A stretch of DNA of 64,000 bases from Cercis canadensis. Lineage: Eukaryota; Streptophyta; Magnoliopsida; Fabales; Fabaceae. The stretch covers positions 63,023 to 127,022 of the forward strand of contig QAOA01001274.1 in assembly GCA_003255065.1 (NCBI GenBank), given 5' to 3'. This document shows positions 22,744 through 34,717 of this stretch, piece by piece (positions within the stretch are counted from its first letter, which is position 1; each line of letters starts with the position of its first letter). The position numbers and the translations under genes are program-made. The notes beneath the pieces are model-generated. The model had not been told where the DNA came from. It searched no databases and saw only the letters and a list, made by a program, of their open reading frames with translations.

Positions 22744-23878
22744 TAGAGCTGGCTAACGGGCCACATGCCTAAACGGGCCGGGCCAAAGTGGCCCGGTTCT
22801 AATCGGGCCAACCATTCCCCAGTCCAGCCCAGCCCACTTCGGGCTGCAGGCTATAACGGGCCAAATTTTTTTTGCCATCCTTATTTTTAAGAGAATATGA
22901 GAATATATTGATTATGAAACATCAAATATTAACATACGTAATCAAAATACAAACTCAAATAAACAATTTCCTTTTTAATACGCTAAAGCTTAAGAGAAAC
23001 TAAATCTCTTACTACGTAGTCCTTCTAAGATTGATTTAATGAAGTTCATAAAGGAAACATACTTATGTTATAATAAGAAAAGAGAGTCCAAATTCATGTT
23101 CTAAATATACCCATTTTTATTTTTTACAGGTAGGGTATTAGAAAAATTGAAGTTGAAGACTTAATATGAAAAATCAAGTGGATGGAAGGCTCTGGGGTGC
23201 TGGCACTCAGCTTTGGGATCTGGCGCTCAGCGCTGAGGGTCCAACGAAGGAACATTTGAAGTCAAAATGCCAGCGCCCAGCGTTGGTTACGCAACGCTAA
23301 GCGCTAGGGTCTAAAAATAACAGATTTTGCCTAATAATCACAGTATAGATGAAAAATAAATCATACCCACTTCATAAAAAAGCTAAGAAACCCATAAGAA
23401 ACCTCAAAGAACATTGAAGAAACAGTACCCATCAACTTTACTTTGTGCTAACAACAACAAACTTCAAAGCACTTCATCTAATATTGAGCATGAGGGAAAA
23501 AGATGGGAAGTGCTGGCTGGTGCTGGAGAAAGAGAGGCGGTAGTCGGCGGCGCCAATGAGGACTGAGGAGAGGGAGGCAGAGAGGGGTAGAATCGTGTAG
23601 AATGAGAGTCAAATTTGAGGAGAGTGGAGTGTGAGAGATGAAATTCTGATTTTTGAGTTAGGGATTGCATTCAGATTTCAGAATGAGGGTAATTGAAAGC
23701 TAGAAAAAAAAAAAAAAAAGCTAATCGGGCCAATTGGGCCAACCCAACATGAACCCGATCGGGCCACGGGCCAAATTGGCCCAGTTTTAAATGGGCCAGC
23801 ATTTAAGGAACCCAGCCCACCATTTTACCGGGCCACAACGGGCTGGCCCACCGGGCTCAGCCCATGAACCCAGCTCTA
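22744..23878. mobile_element. Non-autonomous hAT element, 1135 bp, complete
   Basis: The ends are TAGAGCTGGCTAACGGGCC (left) and, reverse complemented, TAGAGCTGGGTTCATGGGC (right). Both subterminal regions are packed with GGGCC/GGCCC motifs, a common layout for plant hAT ends. A perfect 8-bp target duplication ttcagaac flanks it (22736-22743 and 23879-23886), as expected for hAT. There is no transposase. Internally, 23190-23310 repeats GCGCT-rich motifs ('ctggcgctcagcgctgag', 'ccagcgcccagcgttgg'). Confidence 0.9.
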
Positions 23879-24346
23879 TTCAGAACCCACCACCGTAACC
23901 TTCAGCCTCATCTTCTTTCTTCAACCTACACCACCATCCTAGAAAACCTCATTTTTTCATGTTGAAAATTGGAGTTCATGAACTACATGTGCCTTCAAGT
24001 GCTTGGGACAAGCACATCTCATGCCTAGCAGAGCCCTTTTTTCTTCACCCAAGGGGTATGCAAGTCAGGTCGAAACCTGGTTGCAGACTCAACATTGCCT
24101 AGAAACTTTCTTCTATCTTTTTGTAGCATTTCAACACAATTTTGACCTATATATACTCAGAATCATGTGTTCTGTCAAATGCCCATCAGTAGATTCGTAT
24201 GTCTTAAGAGAAATTGAAATGGAGTATTAAAGCTCTTGAGCTTTAAACTATGAAATTGAATAATTTCTCATTTAAAATTAATCCTTCTCGGTTTTGGCAG
24301 TTTTTCAACATCCTTCTTTGTGCCAAGCATAGTCGACTTTAGAAGC

Positions 24347-24611
24347 TGTAGATACCCGGTATCTCGGCCCATAAGGTATTAGTCCCATAAGTTTGTAAGC
24401 CTATTAGTATCAAAGCCCACATTTGTAATGATGTTCTGGACCCTATAAACCTTCAAACTCGTCTATAAATAGGCTCCGCACGACAGGTAAAGGGATTGGT
24501 TTTTCTTGGAACTTTAGACTTGTTAGGATCTATTTTCTAATACCCCGAATATCGCTGACTTAAGCATCGGAGCTCAGGCATAAACACCCGACCTTTGTCT
24601 TATCTTTTGCA
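24347..24611 (+). mobile_element. Probable solo LTR (Gypsy-type)
   Basis: Starts TGTAGATACCCGGTATCTCG. It contains 'ctataaatagg' (TATA box) and then 'gacttaagcatcggagctc' and 'acccgacctttgtctt', a layout I associate with Gypsy LTR R/U5 regions. It ends near 'cttttgca'. No internal domain or second LTR is nearby and no target duplication was recognised, so the ends are approximate. Confidence 0.5.
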
Positions 24612-24619
24612 GGTAACCC

Positions 24620-25660
24620 CCTCTTTCAAGTCTCCTCAACAATACCAAATCAGGCATCGTCAGAAGCAATTCAAAAACAAAAGTCCCAAAATTAAGAAAA
24701 AGCAGTGCCAACTTTTATTTGCCAAAACTTAAGGGAATGAAATCTCAATTACTCAAAACCTGTCTCAATTGTTATTTAACGTACAACTTGTCCTCATTTC
24801 ATTGGGCTTGCTACTCTGTTGTCAGTTGTTGCATTTCAGCAACAACTGGCACCCCAACCTTTTTGCAAGAGAACTCTAAACTAATTGTATTGTGTATGTT
24901 TGTGTTATATAAATCTCAGATTAATTTTATGTCAAATATTACGGACCATTTTAGTTTAGTTCATTTGTGATCACTTTTGTACTGAAATTTTTTTCTCTTT
25001 CTATGATGGTCTTAATTAGACCTACGGTATACTATTATTATGTGGGTCTTGTGTGGGTATTTAATAATGGGTAGGTCAATACACAAGAAGAGGTTCTTAC
25101 TCGCATTCTATAAATATCGTGTAATTGTCTCATTGACGACATACATAAAAAACATTGTAGTAAAATAGAACAATCCTCTCCTTTGCGGATGCTTACAAAT
25201 TAACTCATATTTGACAATTTGCATGTTTTGTTTGTTTGTTCCCAATGTAGATATATATGGACCCTACAAGAACTTCACATAATTCTGCAACAACTTAGCC
25301 TTTAATTTCATAGTTCAAAATACATGTTGTAGAATGGAATTAGATGTTGTTTATCCTAAAATAATTTATCAAATTACATTCACTCATTTGAGGTATTGTA
25401 AAATGATTATTCTATATGACTATAAGTTTTACAATAGTACAACGTTTAACTTACACCAACAAAAAGTAACAAAACTCTGCATTTGAGTAAGAGAGCAAGT
25501 GAAAGTTAAAAATTCAACATAAAACTAGAGAATATAGATCAAATGACAGTTCATAACCCATATATATATAGGTTATTTCAGTTACCAGTTTAAAAAGTCA
25601 CCAGCACTATTAACCAACAACTAAGACAAAAATGCATGGGCAGTGGAAACTGAGCTGGAG
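24620..25660. other. Intergenic, 3' of the Aux/IAA gene
   Basis: No further gene seen; contains the likely 3' untranslated region of the minus-strand Aux/IAA gene. Confidence 0.5.
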
Positions 25661-25666
25661 GAACTT

Positions 25667-27086
25667 CTAAGTAGAAAATTTACATTCATCATTAGCATTT
25701 ACCACTCTTGTGATCTTCAACCTTTTCACACAGCTCAAGAATATCCTATACAAAATGCAATGGAAAATAGTCAAAAATTGAAACAAAGAACACAGTTTTT
25801 TTTTGCCATGTGTAACAGTCAGATTGAAAATACTAGATTTAACATTAAAGATGTTGATTTTGAAATAAACCACTTACTCCCATGGCACATCTCCAACTAT
25901 CATCCAGTCCTTCTCTTGATCCTCATAAGTTAACATGTGAAAATTCCCAGAATAAAGTTGTTGAGAATAAGGACCTGAGAAACAATTTTGATCTAAATAT
26001 GATGGTGCAAAAGGAAAAGATTATGAGGGTTTGATTACTTACAGAGAATAATACTCTTAAACATAGAGCCAAGAGCTCTTACAAGGCCTTCATAACTATG
26101 GTGATTCAGCAGATTCAATTTTCTACCAATTGGATTGCCTTCCATGTAAACTTTGACCAATAGGGAGTTTTGTTGGCTCAATATTGATTTAATTGGTGGC
26201 TGATCCAAAGTCTGCTCCCTAATGATAAATTAAGCCATCACTTCAACCAATCATATTAGCATAAAACAAAACCAATCCATGATTTTATATTATGCAGAGA
26301 AAAGAGTATCAATGGGAAGAAAACGCATCAGAAGCTTGAGAAAAGGACAATTTTTGCCAATGCGAAGCGGGCAGGTACCTCAAAATTGAATTTGAAGAAA
26401 ATTGAGGTTGATAAGGTGAGATGCTAAGACCAAGTGTGAGTTCAGTGCTCAAATCTGTTCTGCTGCTGCTGGTGTTTCTGCAAACATTTGAGAGGCACAA
26501 ATAGGAGGAAGCTGATGAAGCTGGTGTGCTAGAAGGGTGGTTGTGAGCATTCATTGGNTTCGATCGAAGCAGTGAAATTTCCATCATTGATAAGCATTTC
26601 GTGTCGGTCTCCCACGAAACCGAAAAATTTCGTGCGTTTCGTCCGAAATGACACGAAATTTTGTTCCTTGCTTCCATGTAAACTTTGACCAATAGGGAGT
26701 TTTGTTGGCTCAATATTGATTTAATTGGTGGCTGATCCAAAGTCTGCTCCCTAATGATAAATTAAGCCATCACTTCAACCAATCATATTAGCATAAAACA
26801 AAACCAATCCATGATTTTATATTATGCAGAGAAAAGAGTATCAATGGGAAGAAAACGCATCAGAAGCTTGAGAAAAGGACAATTTTTGCCAATGCGAAGC
26901 GGGCAGGTACCTCAAAATTGAATTTGAAGAAAATTGAGGTTGATAAGGTGAGATGCTAAGACCAAGTGTGAGTTCAGTGCTCAAATCTGTTCTGCTGCTG
27001 CTGGTGTTTCTGCAAACATTTGAGAGGCACAAATAGGAGGAAGCTGATGAAGCTGGTGTGCTAGAAGGGTGGTTGTGAGCATTCAT
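25667..27086 (-). CDS. Non-canonical Aux/IAA protein without degron, 175 aa, four exons
   Basis: Exons: 27086-26911, 26218-26043, 25974-25878 and 25745-25667; total 528 nt with exact phase. Aux/IAA proteins bind ARF transcription factors in the nucleus and repress auxin-response genes. Domain I is an EAR repressor motif, LTLGL (residues 39-43). The PB1 half III reads [20 protein letters not shown]. Half IV reads [20 protein letters not shown] followed by [15 protein letters not shown]. Domain II, normally GWPP(V/I), is reduced to DQPPIKS (64-70) without the Gly-Trp, so TIR1/AFB-dependent degradation should be weak or absent, as in the IAA20/30-type proteins. A second copy of exon 1 (26554-26379) and of part of exon 2 lies in between because of an assembly duplication. 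The start MNAHNHPSS is preferred because the frame upstream is not protein-like. Confidence 0.9.
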
Positions 27087-27089
27087 TGG
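26140..27089. repeat. Duplication (offset 532 bp) around the N at 26558
   Basis: About 26140-26557 and 26671-27089 are near-identical and each contains Aux/IAA exon 1, intron 1 and part of exon 2. Copy A ends at an N five bases upstream of the start codon. About 110 bp of unrelated sequence (26559-26669) separates the N from copy B. Confidence 0.85.
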
Positions 27090-27309
27090 ATTTGGTTCTG
27101 CACTTTCAGGGAAGTAAACAATTGTGCAGATGCATTGGCAAAGGCAGCTGCTAGTTCTACTACAACGCATTTTGAAATCTTCCCTAAAGCCCCTTCCTTT
27201 TTGTATCAGCTTTTGCTGTTTGATGCAATATGTTAGGTTCTGTTGTGTTTGTAGAATTATAATGTCCCAAATAGTCATACAAGATTTAGCTAAAGTATCT
27301 GATTAAACT

Positions 27310-28023
27310 GCATTGCTTGACTCCTTTAGGGCTTATCCTTAATTGTTAATGGAACCGTGGTATTGACACAGTAGATTTAGCCAAATTTAGCTAAAGCATC
27401 AATAAAGTTCATGCCAGTTTCATAAGTTTTGGAAGACAGCAATGGAGAAAGTACCACGGCCACGGCGTTTAGACTCAGATTGAGTACCCATCAAAATTAA
27501 ACTAAGTAGTTATGTAGAAAATAATTAAATTGACAGCTTGATCCATACCATCACAAACCCTAAATTAGCAATCTTGACAAAATATGATGTTTAGCCTTAT
27601 CTAGTAAACATGGATGCATTTAATCAAACTAAATAGAGTGAGATTTGAAATTTTGAACGCCAAGGGAAGAAGCTGGTTTACTTACTCATACCAAATAAAT
27701 AGTATTATGAAAGAGAAATTTAAATCTTGGACGGTAAGAAGCTGATATTTAAAAATTAGAACTATGTAAAAATTTCTTATACTTCCTAATAAATGAATGA
27801 GCATTTGGGAGAAGAGTTAGTATGGTAAATAAGACAAATAGTAAGGGCTAGGGTCATTTGGGTGTTATATTGATATATTTCACTCTTTCCACTTAGACAT
27901 TTGTTGTAGCCATTCCTCACTTCTCTTTCGGTGACAAATTTAAATTTGAGCATGTTACATTAATCAGTTCATCTAAACTGTACATTTAACTTAAAGCTTA
28001 TGTGAAATATTGATAGTGACTAT
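27310..28023. other. Intergenic upstream of the Aux/IAA gene
   Basis: A+T-rich; presumed promoter and distal flank of the minus-strand Aux/IAA gene. No coding sequence supported. Confidence 0.5.
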
Positions 28024-28031
28024 ACTGTCAC

Positions 28032-28500
28032 CTATGTTGCATGGCTACTGGTATGAGTTTCATACTCAATATGATACGAAACGCAAAAATGACAAATTTT
28101 CAAAAAAAAATGAGGTACGGGTATGCCACCTCATATGTGTGTGTATCTATATATATATATAACAAAGAAGATTTCCTTTTTTAGCAGGAGTTAAAGCCAT
28201 ATAATTACCTCAAAGATAGCTGAAAAAATTAGCTTCAATTAACAAATTATGTCATATTCATTCAATTCCGGAGAGGATGGGGGCTAAGTTTGTGAAAGAT
28301 CAAAGCTAACTGGGAGAAGAGAATAAGTGTAAGACAATATTAAAATGGGCATTTTAGCCATTTTAAAATGTACCAATTTTATTTTTATTTTTTTTAAAAA
28401 GAAGTTGAGATGAGTTCTTTTTTTTTAGTACGATTTTCAAGTTTTTGATACGTCTCAGAAACAGGTATGACACCAATTTTAAAGTATTCATACAACATAG
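28032..28500. mobile_element. Non-autonomous hAT-type element, 469 bp
   Basis: Left end CTATGTTGCATGGCTACT; right end reverse complement CTATGTTGTATGAATACT. Perfect 8-bp target duplication actgtcac (28024-28031 and 28501-28508). Internal 'atgaggtacgggtatgcc' is a motif I associate with repeated plant transposon DNA. No coding capacity. Confidence 0.85.
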
Positions 28501-28508
28501 ACTGTCAC

Positions 28509-30207
28509 ATTAACATTTTCCTTTAACATAACTTATATAATATAACCGAACAACTCTCCTTTTCTTTCTTTTGGATCTCAAAGTTTCCAAGAGGAAACAT
28601 ATGATTTCGGAGGGGGTACATTCATTTCACAAACAGAAATTTCCATATCCTCGGCCTCCTTCCCATTTTTGGCTCTTCACTTGGCCTTTGATTCACTTTT
28701 TGGACAGCTGTTGCCTGTTATATACCAGCAACTTGAATGGACCGATCGAGAGAGGAAGTGACCTGGTCAAAATTCCTCAACTTTCTTATCCTCCTATCTT
28801 TCCAAGTTCGAACGAGTGCCTAGAAAGACTCTTCTTCCACAAGTTCTTTATCTCTCTGAGGTAGAGTTGTAGATTTCATTAGAAACAATTTCATAACCAA
28901 CAATCTCATTCACTCAACCCACCACCCGAAATTCCAAATCCTTGACTAATTATTGCAGGTTAATTATATAACAAATATTATTTTTACACCTTATTTTGTC
29001 ACATCCTATTTAATATTTAAATATTATATAGATTAAATTACTCTCATTTATTAATGTATTTCTTTGTATTTTATTTTCAGTAATTCTATTTTTTCTTATA
29101 ATTATCTCTAATCTCATTTTTACATGATAAATATATCTTTCTTAATTAATATCAAAATGATTTTACATAATTGAATTCTTTTATATATAATAATAATAAT
29201 TTATNAACGGTGAAAGTATTTTCAAACCAATTTTTATACACTGAGATTAAGTATTTTCTTGAGCGATCTCAAGAACACCACTCCTATATTAAAAAATTTT
29301 CTTAAATGCTAGCTGAGGATCGATTCAAAACTCAATTAATTTGGATGAATCATTGCATTCTTACCACAAGTTAAACCTTTGAGTTTCAAATAATAAAAAA
29401 TTTAAATTCAATTACTATGGCTACGGGAAACAAATTCCACACGTAACCATAAATAGATTGTTAGAGGAACATTTTAAAAATTTGTGTACATATCCATCTC
29501 AACCTTTACAAAAACTAAATTAATAGATTAAATTTAAAACATTGACATTCAACAGTAATAGAATCAAATCGAAATCATCGAAAATCAAATCATTCAGATT
29601 TCCAGTTGTTAAGATGCAGATGTAGAGATTGGTACAAGAAGGCAGGCCAAACACTACATAAACAAATAAAACATTCAACAGAGTTAATACATCTTTGAGC
29701 TGTTTGCGTCAAGCAAGATTAAGATATATAGGTTGTTCACGTTTCTTTCGAATAATTCAAACAGTACCCTCCAACTGGAATTGGTTTCCACCAGCATACA
29801 CATTACAGCCACAACAGTTCAGAAAACATGTGTTTGACCAACTATTCTGCAATTGGAATATTAGAAAGTGGTAGGTAAAATCAATTGTGTGCTTTGAGAA
29901 TTAAATGGCTTAAAATTTTATGCTTATAAAATAGTTCTCCTTTTTCTTTTTTCCTTCTTAATCGAATAGGACTTATGTGCAAATTTTGTATTCAAAAACG
30001 CCAATTGACATATAATAATTATTCTTCCATAAGGTAGTCTTTATTTATAAAATATCTTCAAAAGGGGAGATTTTTAATTAAAATACAAGTTCTTGAAAAT
30101 ATTTCCACTATGATTCATAAATTTTTTATTTTATATAGTTAGAATTATACTGAATTTTGAAATAAAATGTAATTTTTGAATTAGCTGTAAATTTGAACCA
30201 AATACAA
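28509..30207. other. A+T-rich intergenic with an N at 29205
   Basis: An open frame at 28571-28864 has no recognisable domain and is not called. 28975-29050 resembles one arm of the MITE at 3489. The N at 29205 follows a TAA run; unlike other single Ns, no flanking duplication is visible. Confidence 0.5.
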
Positions 30208-30210
30208 TTA

Positions 30211-30616
30211 GGCCCTCATTTGGATAGTATAACTTATGGCTTATTGGAGCTACTCTACTATCATAAATGTTTATATGGAGATAAAATTGTGTTTGAATAA
30301 ACTTATGTAAAAAATTTATTACCTTCCATAAAGTTGTTTTTAGCTTATTTTGTGAAGCTATTTTTTAGAGCTTTTAGAAAAAGCTCTTGCAGAAGCTCAT
30401 AACAGCTTAACTAGTAGTTGTTTTGAAAAAAATTTGCCAAAGCCCGATAGCCAATCTCCTCTACTTTTCTAATTTTAGAAACGCTTCTCCAATTATATAG
30501 CCAAATACAAAATACCTTACTTTAAAAAAAAAAAAAAGCTTATTATATAAGAACTTTTCACATAAGGTATTTTTATGTAAACATTTAAATTAATATATGT
30601 TTACCCAACTGGAGCC
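30211..30616. mobile_element. Harbinger/Tourist-like MITE, 406 bp
   Basis: The ends GGCCCTCATTTGGATA and (reverse complement) GGCTCCAGTTGGGTAA resemble the GG(G)CCTGTTTGG ends of PIF/Harbinger MITEs. It is flanked by TTA on both sides (30208-30210 and 30617-30619), the target duplication of that superfamily. The interior is A+T-rich with 'agctt' repeats and no coding sequence. Confidence 0.75.
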
Positions 30617-30619
30617 TTA

Positions 30620-33480
30620 GTTTTAGAGACAATATGCTGCCACATGTCTTTTTTTTTATTTTTTATTTTTGCTGATCGTCATTTATTGAAAGTCAATTAA
30701 AACTTTTACAGTAGGAAAAATATCTAAATAACTTAAATAAATTTTATATTGACATTGAATTAGATATAAATTCTTTTTTCCTTTTAGAAAAAATTGAAAA
30801 TACCAGTTTTAATTTCCAAATATGGAATCCCTTGGAAATGCATGTGAATTTGTCATTTTGGAATTGTTTTTATTCATATTTATTTTGCCAATGGTCTCTT
30901 TCGTTGAAGTTGATTGAACCAACATACCAACACGTAAGGAAAGATCTGCACAACACCGAAAGCTACACGAGCTTTGCTACAATATCTCCAAGCCGTGTTT
31001 CAACTTTCAACAAGTAGTGTAGAATGTTGACTCGTTCAAATCTCAGCAACTATATGACTTCCAAGAACATTTATTAGTATTTTAACATTTAAGAAGGTGC
31101 TCAAAAGTTAGGTGAAACATGGTAACAATTCTTGACCATGTCCAATTAAGAAATTAAATTATGCTTACACTATACTTTGTTTATAAAATCTTATATTTCT
31201 TGACTTCAGTAAAATTTGAATTAATTAAAACAAATTTAATTAAATTTAGTTAATATTATAAGATATAAATTCAATTAGACCGACAATTATAAGAAAATGT
31301 TTTAAAAATAGAGAGTATAACACATCTCCCTCCAACTATCAGAGGTAAATGTTTGGAATTAGAATCCAACTTGAAGCTTTTGCTTTAAGGGAAAAAGAAA
31401 AAAAGTGAAGAACTTTTGCTTATTTCTCACTTTTGCATGAATAGAGTTACACTTACCAATTACAATATTGTTAATACTTTTATTTTATTTTCACTCGTAA
31501 GTAAATAGCAACTGTATTTGCAATTAAGTAAATTTGAATCAAGAAAGTGAATGAAGAGACCAATTTTATGACTAGGAGCATATTCCATTAAGTTAGAGCT
31601 CTTTCTATGTTAATACCTTTGTGTAGCCTATATATATAAACAAAATAATCATATAACATTAATGAGTATTTTAGATATTTTATACGGTCTAAAAAAAATC
31701 AAATTAAAATTTTCTCATATTTGGAACCAAATTACCTTTTCCTCGAACTTTTTGAAACTCAAACAATCATTTGCATATTTTTAGAAAAATATAAACAAAA
31801 ACTTAGATCATGAAATTACTGATTCTATCGTGCATTTGACAGACAGAAAAAAAAAATTGTGATTTTTTTTAACAAGAAAATATGAGTATAGATTTTTTTT
31901 TTTCTCATAAATGAGTATAGTTAGACAAAACCAATTAAAAATAATAAAAAGAGATGGGCCATTCAACAAATAACCAATGTTCCGTTAGCAACGTTTGAAG
32001 TACACCAGAATCAGATACCACTTTGCATCTTTCAAAGATGCCGCATGCTTCAAAGATCAAAAGGCTTAGCCGTAGAAAAAAAATGACTTTTGCTTTTGTC
32101 AAACGGGAAAGTCAATTTCCATTTTGAATTTTAGTTTTTTTTCTTATGTAATAAATAAAGCTAGACTTTTTCATTTGAAATATGAGGAATTAGAGAATGT
32201 CATACTAACTTGATACCTCAATTTTTTTTTAGAAAATATCATATAAACAAATATTTTCAAAAAATACTTAAATCAATTTATTTTACTAACCCCAAATATT
32301 AGAAAATAGGAAAATATTTTCTTGAAATTGATTTTCCAGAAAACACACGATCGAACTCGTGAAAGAGACAATGCTCAAATCTCTCCATTTACATGTTAAT
32401 ATTACTAAACCAATAGGGGTCCGGTTCACTAGTTCACCAATTGAACCAGCTGGTCTGGTCCGGTTCTTACAAGTTTCAACTATGCTCATGAGTCATGATC
32501 TACGTCAAGCAAATTTTCGCTATCTAAAGTTCTAAATGAGGACAGTGTATTTTTCTCCTTTCCATCTCTCTTGGCGGTTACTTCCTTGAATTATCATTAC
32601 AACTGGTTAGCAATCTTTTGGTAAATCTAAATGGAAAACATTGCCATGCAAATTACATACCAATTACTTTTACACTATTTCATATACTTAAATTTTTGCT
32701 TGATAGACTTGGATTTGCCGTTGTGAGACAGTACGAAACTAACTAGTGCAGAAGTTGCGTTGAGTTACTCCCATGAATTAACATTTCAAGCATTCACCAA
32801 TTGGTGTATAAATATACAAAAGAATATATTGCCATACCAATTACACACTTTACATTAAACTTTGGTTTATAATACTCAAATTTTGTCATATGTATGTACC
32901 AATTTAAGACTGTGAAATGACTCAAGATCCCATGAGATTTACCAGTTTTTACCCTATATCAAACTTGCTTGTAGTATGAGAAAGAAGTCTAACTTAATAA
33001 AGTGTGTTCTCAATCATAAGACTCGTATTCTTATTTGCTTCTTTGATTCGAATCCCCTCAATTGAAATTATAGTCACTACTTATCTATAAGTAAAAAGAA
33101 AAACTTATCCGTAGTGTATAGGGTACAACTATTCAATCCCTACCTCAACTAAAAAGGGTGGGGGCGGGGGATAACGCATGCCTGACAACTTAAAAGGTAG
33201 AAACTGACTCAAACCCAGACAGAGCTCGTTCACAGTCAACCATGTTTCTGTTTCATTACATATATGACCTTTCTGGAGCTGATAATTTGAACTTTCACTA
33301 AATCTTTACATCACAATGATTATGGCTACTTACTAATTAAATTTTGTATATTTGCTTTGAAATTTACAATGTAGAAATTCCACTGATCCAATCTAGTGAT
33401 TAGGTTCTTACCAAAAAGAGAAGTATATAGGCCAAGATATATACACACCACACATAATATATAGACAAATCAGAAATCAT
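30620..33480. other. A+T-rich intergenic
   Basis: No supported gene. 32410-32465 contains 'ggtccggttcactagttcac' and 'ctggtctggtccggttc', typical of repetitive plant DNA. 33020-33110 has a box-B-like 'tttgattcgaatcccc', possibly another SINE fragment. Confidence 0.5.
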
Positions 33481-33958
33481 TTTTATTATTAATCAATCCA
33501 TGCAAGACAAGAACAACCGAAACAATAAACACGTCAAGCTCTTCTCAAATACAGTTGTACAATCAACTTCTCTGTATTAGTCTCTTGTTCACACAAGGCA
33601 AAGAGAGAAGAAGAAAAGGAAAGAAAATATTCAAAATCAATGTATTTACACATTGTCTGACCAAATAACAAGTGCAGAGGAAAAAGAAAACAAGCAAGGG
33701 CCAGCCATGAAAGCAACAGTACCTGTCATTTTGTGCCCCTTAGCATGTGCCTGCATTATATCTTTTTTTGGTCCATCCCCTTCACATCCATCTTTTTAAA
33801 TCACTTTGACTTCTTGATGCAAACCCTCACCTTTCAAGAATTATGCCTACACCTAATTTTCCTTAATCATATGGTAAAACTAAAACCAAGAAAGTACACA
33901 GTAAAGGATAGATTTCATTGATGCAGATTAGGGAAATTGAACTTAAACCCATTGAAAA

Positions 33959-34717
33959 TTACTTTTTCTTGGTTTTATCTCTATTGTTAAAGAAGATTGA
34001 ACTCAACCCAAATAGATTTGCAGAAGGAACATTCAAAATAGGATTGACTTGAACACCATTACCATAAGATCTATGACTCTTCTTCAAAGGAGGCTTTTGA
34101 TAACTGTTTGTGCTTAAAGTGTTGGAAGACCTTGTGGAACCATGTTTCTGGGAATTTTGCTTAATGTTAGGACCCTCTTTTGATAGTGGCATACGCTTCA
34201 CACTTGGAGTAGACCCTGTTGAATTGCTTCGAGAAAGAAGGGGTAAAGGGCATAAGCTCCTTCCATATCCACTCCCACAACTGCTACTTCTCTTGAAGCG
34301 CCAAAAGGACTTTGAACTCTGCTTGTCATCTGCTTCATCATTAACCAACTTGCTGTCTTTGGTGCTTTCTTTCTTTGTGTTTTTGCTGGTTGAGGTATTC
34401 TCACGAACAGCATGTGGGGGTGGTAATGGGGGCTGAGGTGCTGATTGATCCTTTTGCTTCAGAGGAGCATTCTTCTTCTTAATTTCAATGGGAAGAATTC
34501 TCCCATCTGAGAAAAGCTCATCTGCAGAAGATGATTCCTGCTCGAAGCTTTCGCGAACACAGAAATCAAAATCCATGCTTGAATTCAACCCAGATGAATT
34601 TGATCGGAAGGAGTGTTGCTCAACAGGTATCACATCTGAATGTGAAAAGTCATGTGAGAATGAAATTCTTGGACTCATGGAAACCCCACAATTTTCTGAG
34701 AAAATTTCACAAGCCAT
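33959..34717 (-). CDS. DUF1645 family protein, 252 aa, single exon
   Basis: Starts MACEIFSENCGVSMSPRISF with a clean frame and no intron. The family signature FWRFKRSSSCGSGYGRSLCP followed by LPLLSRSNSTGS lies in the middle (about residues 138-168). The end is serine/lysine-rich with a short hydrophobic NLFGLSSIFF near the C-terminus. DUF1645 proteins are plant-specific, predicted nuclear/cytoplasmic and mostly disordered. Rice members have been linked to grain length and stress tolerance, but the biochemical role is unknown. Acidic serine patches (ESFEQESSSADELFSD) suggest phosphorylation. Length is typical of the family. The gene stands alone, with A+T-rich flanks on both sides and a CACTA element 1.3 kb upstream of its start. 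Confidence 0.88.
   Translation of the reverse strand: MACEIFSENCGVSMSPRISFSHDFSHSDVIPVEQHSFRSNSSGLNSSMDFDFCVRESFEQESSSADELFSDGRILPIEIKKKNAPLKQKDQSAPQPPLPPPHAVRENTSTSKNTKKESTKDSKLVNDEADDKQSSKSFWRFKRSSSCGSGYGRSLCPLPLLSRSNSTGSTPSVKRMPLSKEGPNIKQNSQKHGSTRSSNTLSTNSYQKPPLKKSHRSYGNGVQVNPILNVPSANLFGLSSIFFNNRDKTKKK

Noticed and set aside
28571-28864. 97-codon open frame
   Set aside because: No domain; composition not distinct from surrounding DNA; not called.
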